From assembly GCA_018711005.1 (NCBI GenBank), contig DVIT01000034.1, positions 1 to 36,750 of the forward strand: a DNA stretch of 36,750 nucleotides, read 5' to 3'. A program made the translations under genes and the position numbers. Origin of the DNA: Candidatus Scybalocola faecigallinarum (GTDB lineage Bacteria; Bacillota; Clostridia; Lachnospirales; Lachnospiraceae). Shown here piece by piece: positions 9,144 to 16,772 of the stretch. The notes beneath the pieces were generated by a model, which was not told the DNA's origin, did not search any database, and saw only the letters and a program-made list of their open reading frames with translations. Each line of letters starts with the position of its first letter. Position 1 is the stretch's first letter.

Positions 9144-10025
9144 TTAACCCTTAACACTTCCAATCGTCAAACCTTTCACAAAATATTTCTGGAAAAACGG
9201 ATACGCGATGACCAGAGGCAGGATACCCACCACCGCAATGGCCATACGCACAGTGTTAGACGGAATATCGCCAAACCGGACGCCAGTGACACTGTTGGAA
9301 GCCAAAAACTGAACGCTGCTGTTAATAGCGTTAAGGATATTCTGAATACTGTATAGTTTTGTATCATTCAGGTAATATAAACCGTTCTGCCAGTCATTCC
9401 AGTAGGTCATGGCTGTCATCATACCAATGGTGGCTATAATCGGTTTTGATAGGGGAATAACGATCTTATACAGAATCGTCCACTCCTTTGCCCCGTCAAT
9501 TCTGGCAGCTTCCAAAAGTTCTTTTGGTATACTGTTCATGAAATAATTTCTCACAAGGATTACACTAAAGGCTCCCATCATCAGGTTCGGCACCAGTAAG
9601 GCAAAAATCGTATCTTTAATATGTAAGACAGATGCGTAAATAATATAGGACGGTACCTGCCCGCCGGAAAACAGCATGGTAAATACAAGGAGGAAATTTA
9701 ATACCTTTCTTCCCGGCAGGCCCTCCTTAGACAGCATATAGGCAAGCATAGAAGTCATAAGGATACTGCATACCGTACCTACAACCGTTACCAGAATCGT
9801 AATGCCGTAAGCTCTTACAATAGTAATGCCTTCATTCACCAGATACCGATAGGCATCTAGGGACCATTTTGCCGGGAAATAAGAATATCCATTAGCAATA
9901 GCGGTCTGCTCATCGGTAAAGGAGGCAATGACCAGCAATAAAAATGGCATAACCGCCAGAAATGCTAAAAATCCTAAAACAATATTTCCCGCAATGGACC
10001 ATTTTTTTCTTTCTTTCGTTATCAT
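9144..10025 (-). CDS. ABC sugar transporter permease, LplC/YtcP-like
   Basis: A 293-residue inner-membrane permease of the MalG-type carbohydrate ABC family. Several hydrophobic segments are visible, the first at about residues 12-35, and the cytoplasmic EAA loop reads ELLEAARIDGAKEWTILYKIVIP. It ends with the charged and small-residue tail usual for this group (VKGLTIGSVKG). The ATG at 10025 follows GGGAGGG. It pairs with the permease just upstream (14 bp gap) and the lipoprotein at 3319-4890 to form an oligosaccharide importer. The ATP-hydrolysing subunit is not encoded here; related clostridial and Bacillus systems share a general MsmX-like ATPase. Confidence 0.95.
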   Translation of the reverse strand: MITKERKKWSIAGNIVLGFLAFLAVMPFLLLVIASFTDEQTAIANGYSYFPAKWSLDAYRYLVNEGITIVRAYGITILVTVVGTVCSILMTSMLAYMLSKEGLPGRKVLNFLLVFTMLFSGGQVPSYIIYASVLHIKDTIFALLVPNLMMGAFSVILVRNYFMNSIPKELLEAARIDGAKEWTILYKIVIPLSKPIIATIGMMTAMTYWNDWQNGLYYLNDTKLYSIQNILNAINSSVQFLASNSVTGVRFGDIPSNTVRMAIAVVGILPLVIAYPFFQKYFVKGLTIGSVKG

Positions 10026-10039
10026 ATACCAACCCTCCC

Positions 10040-10966
10040 TTAAAAGATCGCGTTGCTCTTATCCACTTTTCGGACAATGGCATTCACTGTCATGACCATA
10101 ACAAATCCAACCACAGACTGTAAAAATCCTGCTGCTGATGACATGGCCATGTTAGGCTGGAGCATAAGCCCCCGGTATACAAAGGTATCAATCGTATCTG
10201 TGACCTCATACAAGGCTCCCTGATTTTGCGGCACCTGGAAAAACAGACCGAAATCTGACCGGAAGATGCTGCCGCAGTTTAAGATCAGCAATGTAATGAT
10301 CGTAGGCTTTAGCAAAGGCAGTGTGATCAGACGGATCTGCTGCCACCGGCTTGCCCCGTCAATAGTCGCCGCCTCATAATACTCCTCACTGATCCCCAGG
10401 ATCGTCGAAAGGTACATGATCATACCAAAACCTACGCCCTTCCACTGGTTTACAAATACCAGGATAAAAGGCCAGTATTTCGGCTCCTGATACCAGTTAA
10501 TGGGATCCCCTCCCAATCCCTTGATAATGGAATTAAGTAAACCTGTGGTTGGACTTAAATAGGCAAAAACAAGATAAGCCACAATAACCATGGACATAAG
10601 ATGGGGGAGCAGCACCAATGTCTGGAAAAATTTCTTTGTCTTTTTACTGATGATCTCATTAGTTAAAATGGCTACGGTCACATTCACTACCATACCGATA
10701 ATGATAAATGCCAGACTATATAAAACCGTATTTCTTGTAATACGCCAGGCCACATTGGATTTAAACAAATACTCAAAATTCGCCAGACCACACCATTCGC
10801 TTCCCCATATTCCCTTAGCATAGTTAAAATCCTTAAATGCGATCTGAAGCCCAAACATAGGCAGGTAGTTGTTAATGATCAGATACAGCATCCCCGGGAC
10901 TCCCATAAGATAAAAGGGAATCCAATGAGAAAATCTTACTTTTGATCCTTTCTTCTTTTTTTTCAT
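10040..10966 (-). CDS. ABC sugar transporter permease, LplB-like
   Basis: A 308-residue integral membrane permease, partner of the downstream LplC-like subunit. It opens with a lysine-rich MKKKKKGSK stretch followed by hydrophobic segments, and carries the EAA loop YYEAATIDGASRWQQIRLITLP that docks the ATPase. The ATG at 10966 is preferred because GAGGAGG lies five bases before it; the longer reading from 11002 would bury that site. First gene of the six-gene transport and degradation operon. Its candidate promoter and operator lie at 11077-11124, just after the terminator of the regulator gene. Confidence 0.94.
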   Translation of the reverse strand: MKKKKKGSKVRFSHWIPFYLMGVPGMLYLIINNYLPMFGLQIAFKDFNYAKGIWGSEWCGLANFEYLFKSNVAWRITRNTVLYSLAFIIIGMVVNVTVAILTNEIISKKTKKFFQTLVLLPHLMSMVIVAYLVFAYLSPTTGLLNSIIKGLGGDPINWYQEPKYWPFILVFVNQWKGVGFGMIMYLSTILGISEEYYEAATIDGASRWQQIRLITLPLLKPTIITLLILNCGSIFRSDFGLFFQVPQNQGALYEVTDTIDTFVYRGLMLQPNMAMSSAAGFLQSVVGFVMVMTVNAIVRKVDKSNAIF

Positions 10967-11076
10967 TTTGTCCTCCTCGCCTTCTCCGTATTTTTTCGGC
11001 AAAATAAAGAAATTGATCCATACTCCCCATATGTTCCATACGTTTTTGCCATTTTCTATATTTTAACATCCGCCAG

Positions 11077-11124
11077 ATTATAGGATAATCTTTAGAAATG
11101 ACCTAAATACACTGAAAAATGACC
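11077..11124 (-). promoter_or_regulatory. Operator-like 21-bp-spaced direct repeats and promoter of the permease operon
   Basis: On the minus strand GGTCATTTTTCAGTG (11110-11124) is followed 21 bp later by GGTCATTT (11096-11103), and a perfect TATAAT sits at 11077-11082. The downstream half-site covers the -35 position (TAGGTC at 11100-11105), which has almost no match to TTGACA. That is the geometry of a class II activated promoter. The upstream half-site is nearly identical to the one before the binding-protein gene. Confidence 0.58.
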
Positions 11125-11155
11125 GAAAAGAAAAATCCTTTCGGTCATTTTTCAG
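11112..11155. terminator. Terminator after the YesN-like regulator gene
   Basis: CTGAAAAATGACCGAAA (11112-11128) pairs perfectly with its reverse complement at 11139-11155 across a ten-base loop. On the minus strand the stem starts five bases after the regulator's stop codon. The U-rich bases lie inside the outer stem, so the effective terminator is the GACCGAAA core followed by ATTTTTC. One arm doubles as an operator half-site of the next operon. Confidence 0.7.
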
Positions 11156-11159
11156 CATA

Positions 11160-11930
11160 CTATCTGTATTTTTTACGATATTGTCCCGGAGATATGCCTT
11201 CCATCCGTTTAAACAGCGCCCCAAAATGGGCCGGACTGATATATCCGATCTTCTCTGTAATCACCTCCAAAGACCAGTCTGTCTTTAAAAGCATTTCCTT
11301 TGCCAGGGCAATTCTCTGCTCTGACACATAAGACAAAATACTTTTTCCGGTTTTTTTCTTAAACATCCGCATCATATATTGGGGATTTAATGCCGCATGT
11401 TCCGCAATCTGCTCCACACTTAAAGACTCTGACAAGTACTCTTTAATATAGGGCAGAATCTTGTCATAAACAATGTCCTCATGAGTATCCTGTACCTGAG
11501 TCTTTTCCAGCCTTTCATTTTTTTCACGTCGGCTTTCGATCTTTTCCACCGCTTTTGTAAGGGCAGCTTCCAGCTCTTCCGGCTCCATAGGCTTAAGCAC
11601 ATAATCCAAGCACCCCAGCTGAAGGGCCCGACGCACATATTGATACTCCGGATGGCAGGTAAGCATAATACACTCCACCGGGTCACCGGAAAATCTGACC
11701 CACTCTGAAATCCATTCAATAAAGTCCAGACCGTTTTCATTTGGCATTTCAATATCACAGATAACGATCTGAACCGGTGTGCTTTTTAAAAAAATTTCCG
11801 CCTGACGGACCGATCCGGCGCCGTAAACACGGACCGGATCAATATCCAGTTTTGCCCATTTGACTTCTGTCTGCACTTCTTCAATACAAATCTTTTCATC
11901 ATCAATCACCAGTACATTAATATCCTTCAT
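11160..11930 (-). CDS. YesN-like response regulator, AraC-type DNA-binding
   Basis: A 256-residue two-component regulator. The receiver domain fills about 1-120: acidic pair Asp10/Asp11 in VIDDE, phosphorylation site Asp59 in VICDIEMP, Thr91 and Lys113 in VLKPMEP. An AraC/XylS double helix-turn-helix occupies the last 100 residues (EYLSESLSVEQIAEHAALN, then KKTGKSILSYVSEQRIALAK, ending GISPGQYRKKYR). The ATG at 11930 follows GGGAGTGAGAAGA and starts MKDINVLVID; a GTG at 11945 would overlap that site. Gene order, 18 bp behind the sensor kinase and immediately before the sugar permeases, makes it the likely activator of the glycan operon through the shared repeats at 4975-5005 and 11096-11124. 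Confidence 0.95.
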   Translation of the reverse strand: MKDINVLVIDDEKICIEEVQTEVKWAKLDIDPVRVYGAGSVRQAEIFLKSTPVQIVICDIEMPNENGLDFIEWISEWVRFSGDPVECIMLTCHPEYQYVRRALQLGCLDYVLKPMEPEELEAALTKAVEKIESRREKNERLEKTQVQDTHEDIVYDKILPYIKEYLSESLSVEQIAEHAALNPQYMMRMFKKKTGKSILSYVSEQRIALAKEMLLKTDWSLEVITEKIGYISPAHFGALFKRMEGISPGQYRKKYR

Positions 11931-11948
11931 TCTTCTCACTCCCACTGA

Positions 11949-13661
11949 TCACGGCAGAATATACTCTGCATGTTCTTTAACAAAATCCTCCTCATTTTTC
12001 TGAAGATGGATGATTATTTCAACCACTGCGCCTTTGTCATTATAAAACTTCAGTTCCGCCTTCGTTTTATAGATCAGACGGATCCGCTCAATACTGTTGC
12101 GGATGCCAACGCCGAGAATATCCTCCGTGGTTCCCGTAGCCTGAAAGCTTCGGACCGCCTCCAGGATTTCCGGCGGAAACCCTCTTCCCTTGTCGGAAAT
12201 CATAATTTTCAGATCAAACTCCCCAATCTGACAGACATTAATGGTAATAAATATCTTATCCTTTTCATCCGCGCCGTATTTTAAAGAATTTCCCACAAAG
12301 CTTTCCATAAGAAACGGCGGAATCGGTACAACCCGCAGAGCAGACGGACATTCTATGTTATATTCCAGAGCATCCTCATAACGGATTTTCTGGAAAGCCA
12401 GATAATTTTCAATGTGCTTCAGCTCTTCCCCCAGAGGAACATAATTAGAATCTACATTAACTACATACCGGTAATAGGCTGATAGGAGCCGGATAATCTT
12501 CCGGGTCACTTCTGTATCCTTTTTGCTGTAATTATAAACAGTATTTAAAGCGTTTAGGATAAAGTGGGGCCGGATCTGCTGACCTAAATACCTCAGCTTT
12601 GTCTGATTTTTTTCAATTTCCTGCTCATACATCTGGATCTTGGTTTTATTTAGCTGCTCAAGCATGTCATTAAATTCATCACAAATTTCCGTAAATTCCA
12701 GGCTCATTCCAGTTTTCTTTTCAAGACGGTACTGTGTATCCCCTCTCCGTATCCTTGTAATCCCAGCCTGAAGATATTTGATCGGCTTATGAACCCAAAA
12801 AAGGACACCAATCATAACAATGATCAGCGTAAAAATATTTAATAGAAAAATCATAGAAAAATAGCCGTTTTTCAAGAAAGGTTCCCCGGAATATTCTAAA
12901 GAAAGCGATTCTGGTTCGTTTACCAGATACATCTGCGCATCAGGCAGGCTGCTCATAATAACAGAAGGATCATCCAAATGGCTTTGTTCAAATAGTGAAG
13001 AAAGCTCTATATTGCGGGATTCGCCCTCGCCGCTGAGAATATTACCCTGACGGTCGATCAGTAAAATATTGTCTTGTGCCATTCCGAATTCCCGCATCAG
13101 ATCATCGCAGGAAATCCAAGCGCCTACATAAGCTTTTCTCAAATAATAAAACTTATACATATACCAGCCGGAAGGCAAATGGATTATTGACCATCCGGAA
13201 CTGTTCTGAACCTGTTCGATCTCTATATCTTCCAAGATTACACTGCTCATATCTTCATTTACCTTAGAATTAAGGAACAGGTTTTGATTAGGATAATATG
13301 TAAAAATATTTTCTACGTAATCATAAACAGACGTAATCGAATTAAACTGATTATTAATTCTGGTAACCGCCCGCCATTTCTCCCCTGCGTCAAGCAATGC
13401 ATGATTCTCGATTTGTTCCAGAATCTTCATTCCATCACTGTTATAAGGCATGTACATAAGCAGATCCTCAAGTAATTTCAATGAAGTATTCATGGTCTCC
13501 GCGCTAAGATCCAGATTTTTCTGTTCTGTCTCAAGGATATGATTCCTGTAATTTCTTTGGGCATAGCTGCTGCTTATGGATACACTCACTGCTCCTAAAA
13601 GAATCATACAGGCAAAAATCAAGGTGATTTTACCATTGATCGTTTTTAGAAACTTATTCAT
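11949..13661 (-). CDS. YesM-like sensor histidine kinase
   Basis: A 570-residue membrane histidine kinase. Transmembrane helices lie at about 12-30 and 268-290, bracketing a roughly 235-residue extracellular sensor region. A HAMP-like segment follows, then a coiled stretch into the His_kinase box with His366 in QQIRPHFILNALNTV. The ATPase domain has Asn458 (FVGNSLKYG), Asp490 (ISDKGRGF) and a GVGIRNSIERI G-box. This is the YesM/LytS type found with AraC-type regulators at sugar-use loci. The ATG at 13661 follows GGGGG by seven bases, so the longer 13691 start is not used. It presumably senses an extracellular saccharide or the loaded binding protein and phosphorylates the neighbouring regulator. 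Confidence 0.95.
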   Translation of the reverse strand: MNKFLKTINGKITLIFACMILLGAVSVSISSSYAQRNYRNHILETEQKNLDLSAETMNTSLKLLEDLLMYMPYNSDGMKILEQIENHALLDAGEKWRAVTRINNQFNSITSVYDYVENIFTYYPNQNLFLNSKVNEDMSSVILEDIEIEQVQNSSGWSIIHLPSGWYMYKFYYLRKAYVGAWISCDDLMREFGMAQDNILLIDRQGNILSGEGESRNIELSSLFEQSHLDDPSVIMSSLPDAQMYLVNEPESLSLEYSGEPFLKNGYFSMIFLLNIFTLIIVMIGVLFWVHKPIKYLQAGITRIRRGDTQYRLEKKTGMSLEFTEICDEFNDMLEQLNKTKIQMYEQEIEKNQTKLRYLGQQIRPHFILNALNTVYNYSKKDTEVTRKIIRLLSAYYRYVVNVDSNYVPLGEELKHIENYLAFQKIRYEDALEYNIECPSALRVVPIPPFLMESFVGNSLKYGADEKDKIFITINVCQIGEFDLKIMISDKGRGFPPEILEAVRSFQATGTTEDILGVGIRNSIERIRLIYKTKAELKFYNDKGAVVEIIIHLQKNEEDFVKEHAEYILP

Positions 13662-13707
13662 TGTTTTTCCCCCAAACCCCATATAAACCATTGTTTTCTG
13701 ATAATTC

Positions 13708-13741
13708 TTTATTATACATGATTTTATTTAAAAAGTATACC
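13708..13741 (-). promoter_or_regulatory. Promoter region of the kinase gene; one of a pair of 34-bp imperfect repeats
   Basis: On the minus strand this AT-rich block starts GGTATACTTTTT and contains a perfect TATAAT (13711-13716), 50 bp before the kinase ATG. A block of the same length at 15102-15135 matches it at about 29 of 34 positions in the same orientation. No good -35 is seen 17 bp upstream of the TATAAT. Confidence 0.45.
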
Positions 13742-13766
13742 CTGACGAAAAAGTCAAAAAGTCAAA

Positions 13767-13804
13767 ACAGGGAGACTGCACCTTAATCCGTGCAGTCTCC
13801 CTGT
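13767..13804 (-). terminator. Strong intrinsic terminator downstream of the Rpn remnant
   Basis: A perfect 14-bp stem, ACAGGGAGACTGCA (13767-13780) with TGCAGTCTCCCTGT (13791-13804), and a ten-base loop. On the minus strand it is followed by TTTTGACTTTTTGACTTTTT. It separates transcription of the accessory island from the sensor kinase gene. Confidence 0.85.
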
Positions 13805-13877
13805 CATGCCATCAGCATCCTTTATCATTTGTAAACAGGATTCCTCTGTTTACAAGATACTCTGTTTTTAAATGCGC

Positions 13878-14147
13878 TTAATCTTCCAGTCCAAACTCCC
13901 GGCAAAGCTCCTTAAAATAAGCTTCATCCTCCGTAGCCCGGATCACATCCTCCAGCCGTCCCTGCCGGGAAAGCTTTTTGGCCAGTATATTTAACTGTTC
14001 CCTGGTCTTCTGGCTTCCGGCTTTTTCGCCTTCGATTCTTCCGGCTCTCTTACCAGCCTCACGTTCATCCTTTAACATTTCTTCCAGCATCATATAACGC
14101 GCCTCCATTTCACGATTAAGCTTAAAAGTACTCTGAAAATATTTTAC
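13878..14147 (-). pseudogene. C-terminal remnant of an Rpn-family nuclease gene
   Basis: The reading frame is open from a TAA at 14148-14150 down to the stop at 13878 and encodes about 89 residues, with the first ATG at 14108. The text FKLNREMEARYMMLEEMLKDE, then a Lys/Arg/Glu/Gly-rich stretch and a short helical tail, matches the C-terminal end of Rpn/PDDEXK transposase-like proteins. The catalytic N-terminal half is missing. Just upstream, eight bases away, lies the end of the Mrr-like gene, so insertion of that segment probably truncated the Rpn gene. A small protein could still be made from the ATG at 14108, where GGAGG lies too close to serve well. I treat it as decayed. Confidence 0.7.
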
Positions 14148-14155
14148 TTAATTTT

Positions 14156-15049
14156 TTAAAATCTACTAAGCTCCTCCTCGGATAACTGCCATTCAAAACT
14201 GTTATCTATATCTTTCGTATCTTCATCGGCATTATTATTGTTCAAAGTATTTATCATCGAAATAAGATCCTTTCCGTCCACTATCTCCACTCCCATATCT
14301 CTGGCATACCGCTCAGCTCCTTTAGTAAAGTAACTTGTTGTTATGAAAATCATCTTATCAGCCTTTACTACACCATTAGCACCTACGAGTTTCTGTATAA
14401 GCGGTCTGCCAATAGAATTACTAGAATTGTATAATTTACACTCTACGATTCCGGTTGTATTCCCTCGTTCAAGGTATATATCATATCCCCCGTCATTCAC
14501 CGGAGGTGTTACGGTAACCTTATAACCCAACTTTTCGTATAAGGAAGCACAAAACTTCTCAAAATCTTGAGGCTGATCTGAAAATGTAAATAACAAATCA
14601 TTAATTGATGTAGATACTCTACTTAAAACTTCAGTAGTTTTGAGTCTATTTAACTTCGCTTGTTCTTGACTACACATCTCTATACGCACATCACGTAGTC
14701 TTAGCGCTTTTACAAGTCTATATAGGTTCTTGAAATCATTTGTTAAAACAATATACCCATCAAGATATAAATAACTATTTGGATATACCATCTTATTATA
14801 ATTTCTGCGCCTATCAGGGGAACCATCTTTATTCTGATATAACCAATGTGGCAAGTTAAGGCTAAATACATTATACCTTCTATCCTCTTTATCACGTTTT
14901 ACACGCATCTCTTTAGATAAAGGCACATCATAAAATTCAGAAAACTTTTTCTTAAGTTTATAACTATATATTTTAGGTATAATAAAAGCCACTATACAAC
15001 AAAATATGACTATTACAAGAAACAATATACGTCTTTCTTCAGAACTCAC
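14156..15049 (-). CDS. Membrane-anchored Mrr-type restriction endonuclease-like protein
   Basis: A 297-residue protein starting at a GTG (15049) seven bases after GAGG. A single hydrophobic helix at about 8-26 is followed by basic residues, predicting an N-terminal membrane anchor with the rest in the cytoplasm. Residues 30-155 are not recognised. From about 160 there is an Mrr_cat/PD-(D/E)XK nuclease fold: DFEKFCASLYEKLGY, then GGYDIYLE with Asp190, then ECK with Glu203 and Lys205, and a strand FITTSYFTKGAERYA typical of Mrr. Known Mrr proteins cut modified DNA; membrane-anchored relatives are poorly understood. Its codons are clearly richer in A and T than those of flanking genes, suggesting horizontal transfer. 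No methyltransferase or specificity gene is adjacent. A defence role is inference. Confidence 0.82.
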   Translation of the reverse strand: MSSEERRILFLVIVIFCCIVAFIIPKIYSYKLKKKFSEFYDVPLSKEMRVKRDKEDRRYNVFSLNLPHWLYQNKDGSPDRRRNYNKMVYPNSYLYLDGYIVLTNDFKNLYRLVKALRLRDVRIEMCSQEQAKLNRLKTTEVLSRVSTSINDLLFTFSDQPQDFEKFCASLYEKLGYKVTVTPPVNDGGYDIYLERGNTTGIVECKLYNSSNSIGRPLIQKLVGANGVVKADKMIFITTSYFTKGAERYARDMGVEIVDGKDLISMINTLNNNNADEDTKDIDNSFEWQLSEEELSRF

Positions 15050-15101
15050 AAAACTTCCTCTACCTTTCTAAATCTATCTTACCCCTCTACAATATTGCTT
15101 T

Positions 15102-15135
15102 TTTATTATACATAATTTATTAAAAAAAGTATACC
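15102..15135 (-). repeat. Second copy of the 34-bp imperfect direct repeat, upstream of the Mrr-like gene
   Basis: Same orientation as 13708-13741 and about 29 of 34 positions identical, including GTATACTTTTT and TATAAT on the minus strand. It lies 53 bp before the GTG of the Mrr-like gene and 7 bp from the insertion-sequence target duplication. It probably works as that gene's promoter. The pair may also mark the ends of an inserted or duplicated segment. Confidence 0.5.
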
Positions 15136-15142
15136 ATCAAAG

Positions 15143-15152
15143 ATCCCGTCGG
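15143..15152. repeat. Target-site duplication, left copy
   Basis: ATCCCGTCGG, directly abutting the left inverted repeat of the insertion sequence and identical to the right copy. Confidence 0.9.
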
Positions 15153-16401
15153 CACGCCAAACGCATGAATGTGCTTCCCAACTAAACCTATCAATTTTTA
15201 TAATTTTTAAAAATTTATAAGTTCTTCCAGATATTTTTCCGGATTTGTTCCTATCGCATACCGTTTCTTTTTCATGCTTAAGGGACGGCGCCCTACCTCT
15301 GCTATCTTCAACATATTCAATGCCAGCTTCCTGATTATATTCAGATTATACGCTGCCTGTTTCTCTAATGTGTGATTCCCGTCTTCCCGGAAAGTTACAT
15401 CCAAATGCCAGTGATAACTTTCTATCATCCAATGGCCCCGCACTGCTCTTGCGCTTTCTTCTATATCTGTTCCCAGACTGCTGATAAAATATCTTTCCTC
15501 CACAGTCTCTTTCACTTCTCCTTCTGTTATGGTATTCCGCATCAGAATTATACTCTTTAGACCTGTCCACTCTTTCTTCTGGCTCAGCCACGAAAGATCT
15601 TCGGTCTGCCAGTACTCCCGTTTTTCTATCTTTCCACGCGCTTTTTCTATTTTCTTTTTGTATGCACATTTTTTCCTCAGTTCTTCATCCGAAAAATACT
15701 CCCTCACATCTTCCAGCAAACCTCCCTGGTTCCCTTTTAATGCCAGTACATAATCTGCCCTTTTCTTCCGGATTTTCTTTACTATGGCGGTTTGGGTTCC
15801 CATGGCATCTGTTGTTATAATGGTACCCTTTATATTCAGACGGTCTATTAATTCAGGGATTGCTGTAATTTCATTTGTTTTTTCTTCCACCCGCTTTTGT
15901 CCCAGACAAAAACCTCTTTCGTCTACTGCGCTGACAATGTGATTCCCCTTCTGATGTTTATTTCCATTACCTCTTTGGGTTTTGCCATCAATCGCTAGCA
16001 GACGTTTTACTTTTTCTCCTTCTTCGCTGTTTAACAGTTCATTCCATCTTTTCTGGAAATTTTCCAAAAATTCAGAGGGTACCATAGCAAATACTCTCTG
16101 GAGCGTATCATGCGAAGGAATCCCTTAGGGAAGTTCCAGATAATTGCGCAGAAAATCCTCATGTTCTTTCCCAAACATTTCGATTTCCACCCAGTCGTCC
16201 GCATTGGCAAGTGTGGCAAAAAACACAAGCATGATAATATCCATCATTTTATGCCGGAGCTTTTTTTGCTGTCTGCTGTCTGTTACTGTACTTACATAAT
16301 CTAAAAGTGCTTTCATTGAAGAACCCCCTCCTTTTTTTCTTTAAGTATACCAGAAAATCAGGATGAGTGTTCACAATTTATTCATTCATGCGTTTGTCGT
16401 G
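15153..16401 (-). mobile_element. ISAs1-family insertion sequence, 1249 bp, complete ends
   Basis: Both ends are exact. The left inverted repeat CACGCCAAACGCATGAATG (15153-15171) matches the reverse complement of 16383-16401 at 18 of 19 positions. The 10-bp direct repeat ATCCCGTCGG flanks it at 15143-15152 and 16402-16411, the target-site duplication. Length near 1.25 kb, one DDE transposase gene, short inverted ends and an 8-10 bp duplication all fit the ISAs1 family. The single mismatch and intact duplication suggest fairly recent insertion. It landed between the Mrr-like gene's promoter and the rubredoxin terminator without breaking a visible gene. Confidence 0.93.
15207..16316 (-). pseudogene. 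ISAs1 family transposase interrupted by one in-frame stop
   Basis: The frame from the ATG at 16316 (after AGGAGGGGG) to the stop at 15207 spans 369 sense positions and is broken only by a TAA at 16125-16127, codon 64. The text reads YLELP, stop, GIPSHDTLQRVFAMVPSEF, and the second part continues without frameshift, so a single nonsense change (probably from a codon such as AAT or AAC in the family's usual NGIPSHDT) explains it. The DDE residues are visible: Asp in LLAIDGKTQRGN, Asp in IITTDAMGTQ, Glu in VTFREDGNHT. The N-terminal DDE_Tnp_1-associated domain is in the first part. A restart at the ATG at 16085 would give 292 residues lacking the N-terminal domain. Transposition is probably lost unless the stop is read through or another copy acts in trans. 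Confidence 0.9.
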
Positions 16402-16411
16402 ATCCCGTCGG
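16402..16411. repeat. Target-site duplication, right copy
   Basis: ATCCCGTCGG, directly abutting the right inverted repeat of the insertion sequence. Confidence 0.9.
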
Positions 16412-16438
16412 CGAGAGTGAAAAGAGGACGTCAAAAAA

Positions 16439-16464
16439 AGCCAGCAGGTCCATCCCTGCTGGCT
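16439..16464 (-). terminator. Intrinsic terminator of the rubredoxin gene
   Basis: AGCCAGCAGG (16439-16448) pairs perfectly with CCTGCTGGCT (16455-16464), six-base loop. On the minus strand it is followed by a run of seven T. It lies 20 bp after the rubredoxin stop. Confidence 0.9.
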
Positions 16465-16483
16465 TTTCACAACTGCACGATTC

Positions 16484-16645
16484 TTATGCTTCTTCGCTGA
16501 ACTGGTCTTTGCCGACACCGCAAAGTGGGCATACCCAGTCTTCAGGTACATCTTCCCATTTTGTGCCTGCTGCTACTCCGTTATCCGGATCGCCTGCTGC
16601 TTCGTCATAAATATAGCCGCATACGTCACATACATATTTCTTCAT
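16484..16645 (-). CDS. Rubredoxin
   Basis: A 53-residue rubredoxin, a one-iron Fe(Cys)4 electron carrier. The four ligands are Cys6 and Cys9 in YVCDVCGY and Cys39 and Cys42 in WVCPLCGVG, with the standard [11 protein letters not shown] between. The ATG at 16645 follows GAAAGGAG by nine bases and gives the usual length; an in-frame ATG at 16666 adds seven atypical residues. It lies downstream of the flavodiiron protein in the same direction, its natural redox partner in oxygen or nitric oxide reduction. Confidence 0.97.
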   Translation of the reverse strand: MKKYVCDVCGYIYDEAAGDPDNGVAAGTKWEDVPEDWVCPLCGVGKDQFSEEA

Positions 16646-16685
16646 TGATAAAAACTCCTTTCTCATATTTTTTGGTTTCAGTTAA

Positions 16686-16711
16686 GAGCCATCCGATCCG
16701 CCGGACGGCTC
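16686..16711 (-). other. Hairpin between the flavodiiron protein and rubredoxin genes
   Basis: A ten-pair stem with one G-U: GAGCC ATCCG (16686-16695) with CGGACGGCTC (16702-16711). There is no T run after it on the minus strand, so it is more likely an RNA-stabilising or processing hairpin than a full terminator. Confidence 0.5.
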
Positions 16712-16772
16712 CTCAAAAGCCGTGATTTTATATAGCATAAAATACATGGCTGCAGAATCCGGTATCATTATA

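Noticed and set aside
13741-13766. GTCAAAAAGTCAAAA repeats as a further copy of the glycan operator
   Set aside because: The core GTCATTT is absent and the repeats are the T-rich tail of the terminator at 13767-13804.
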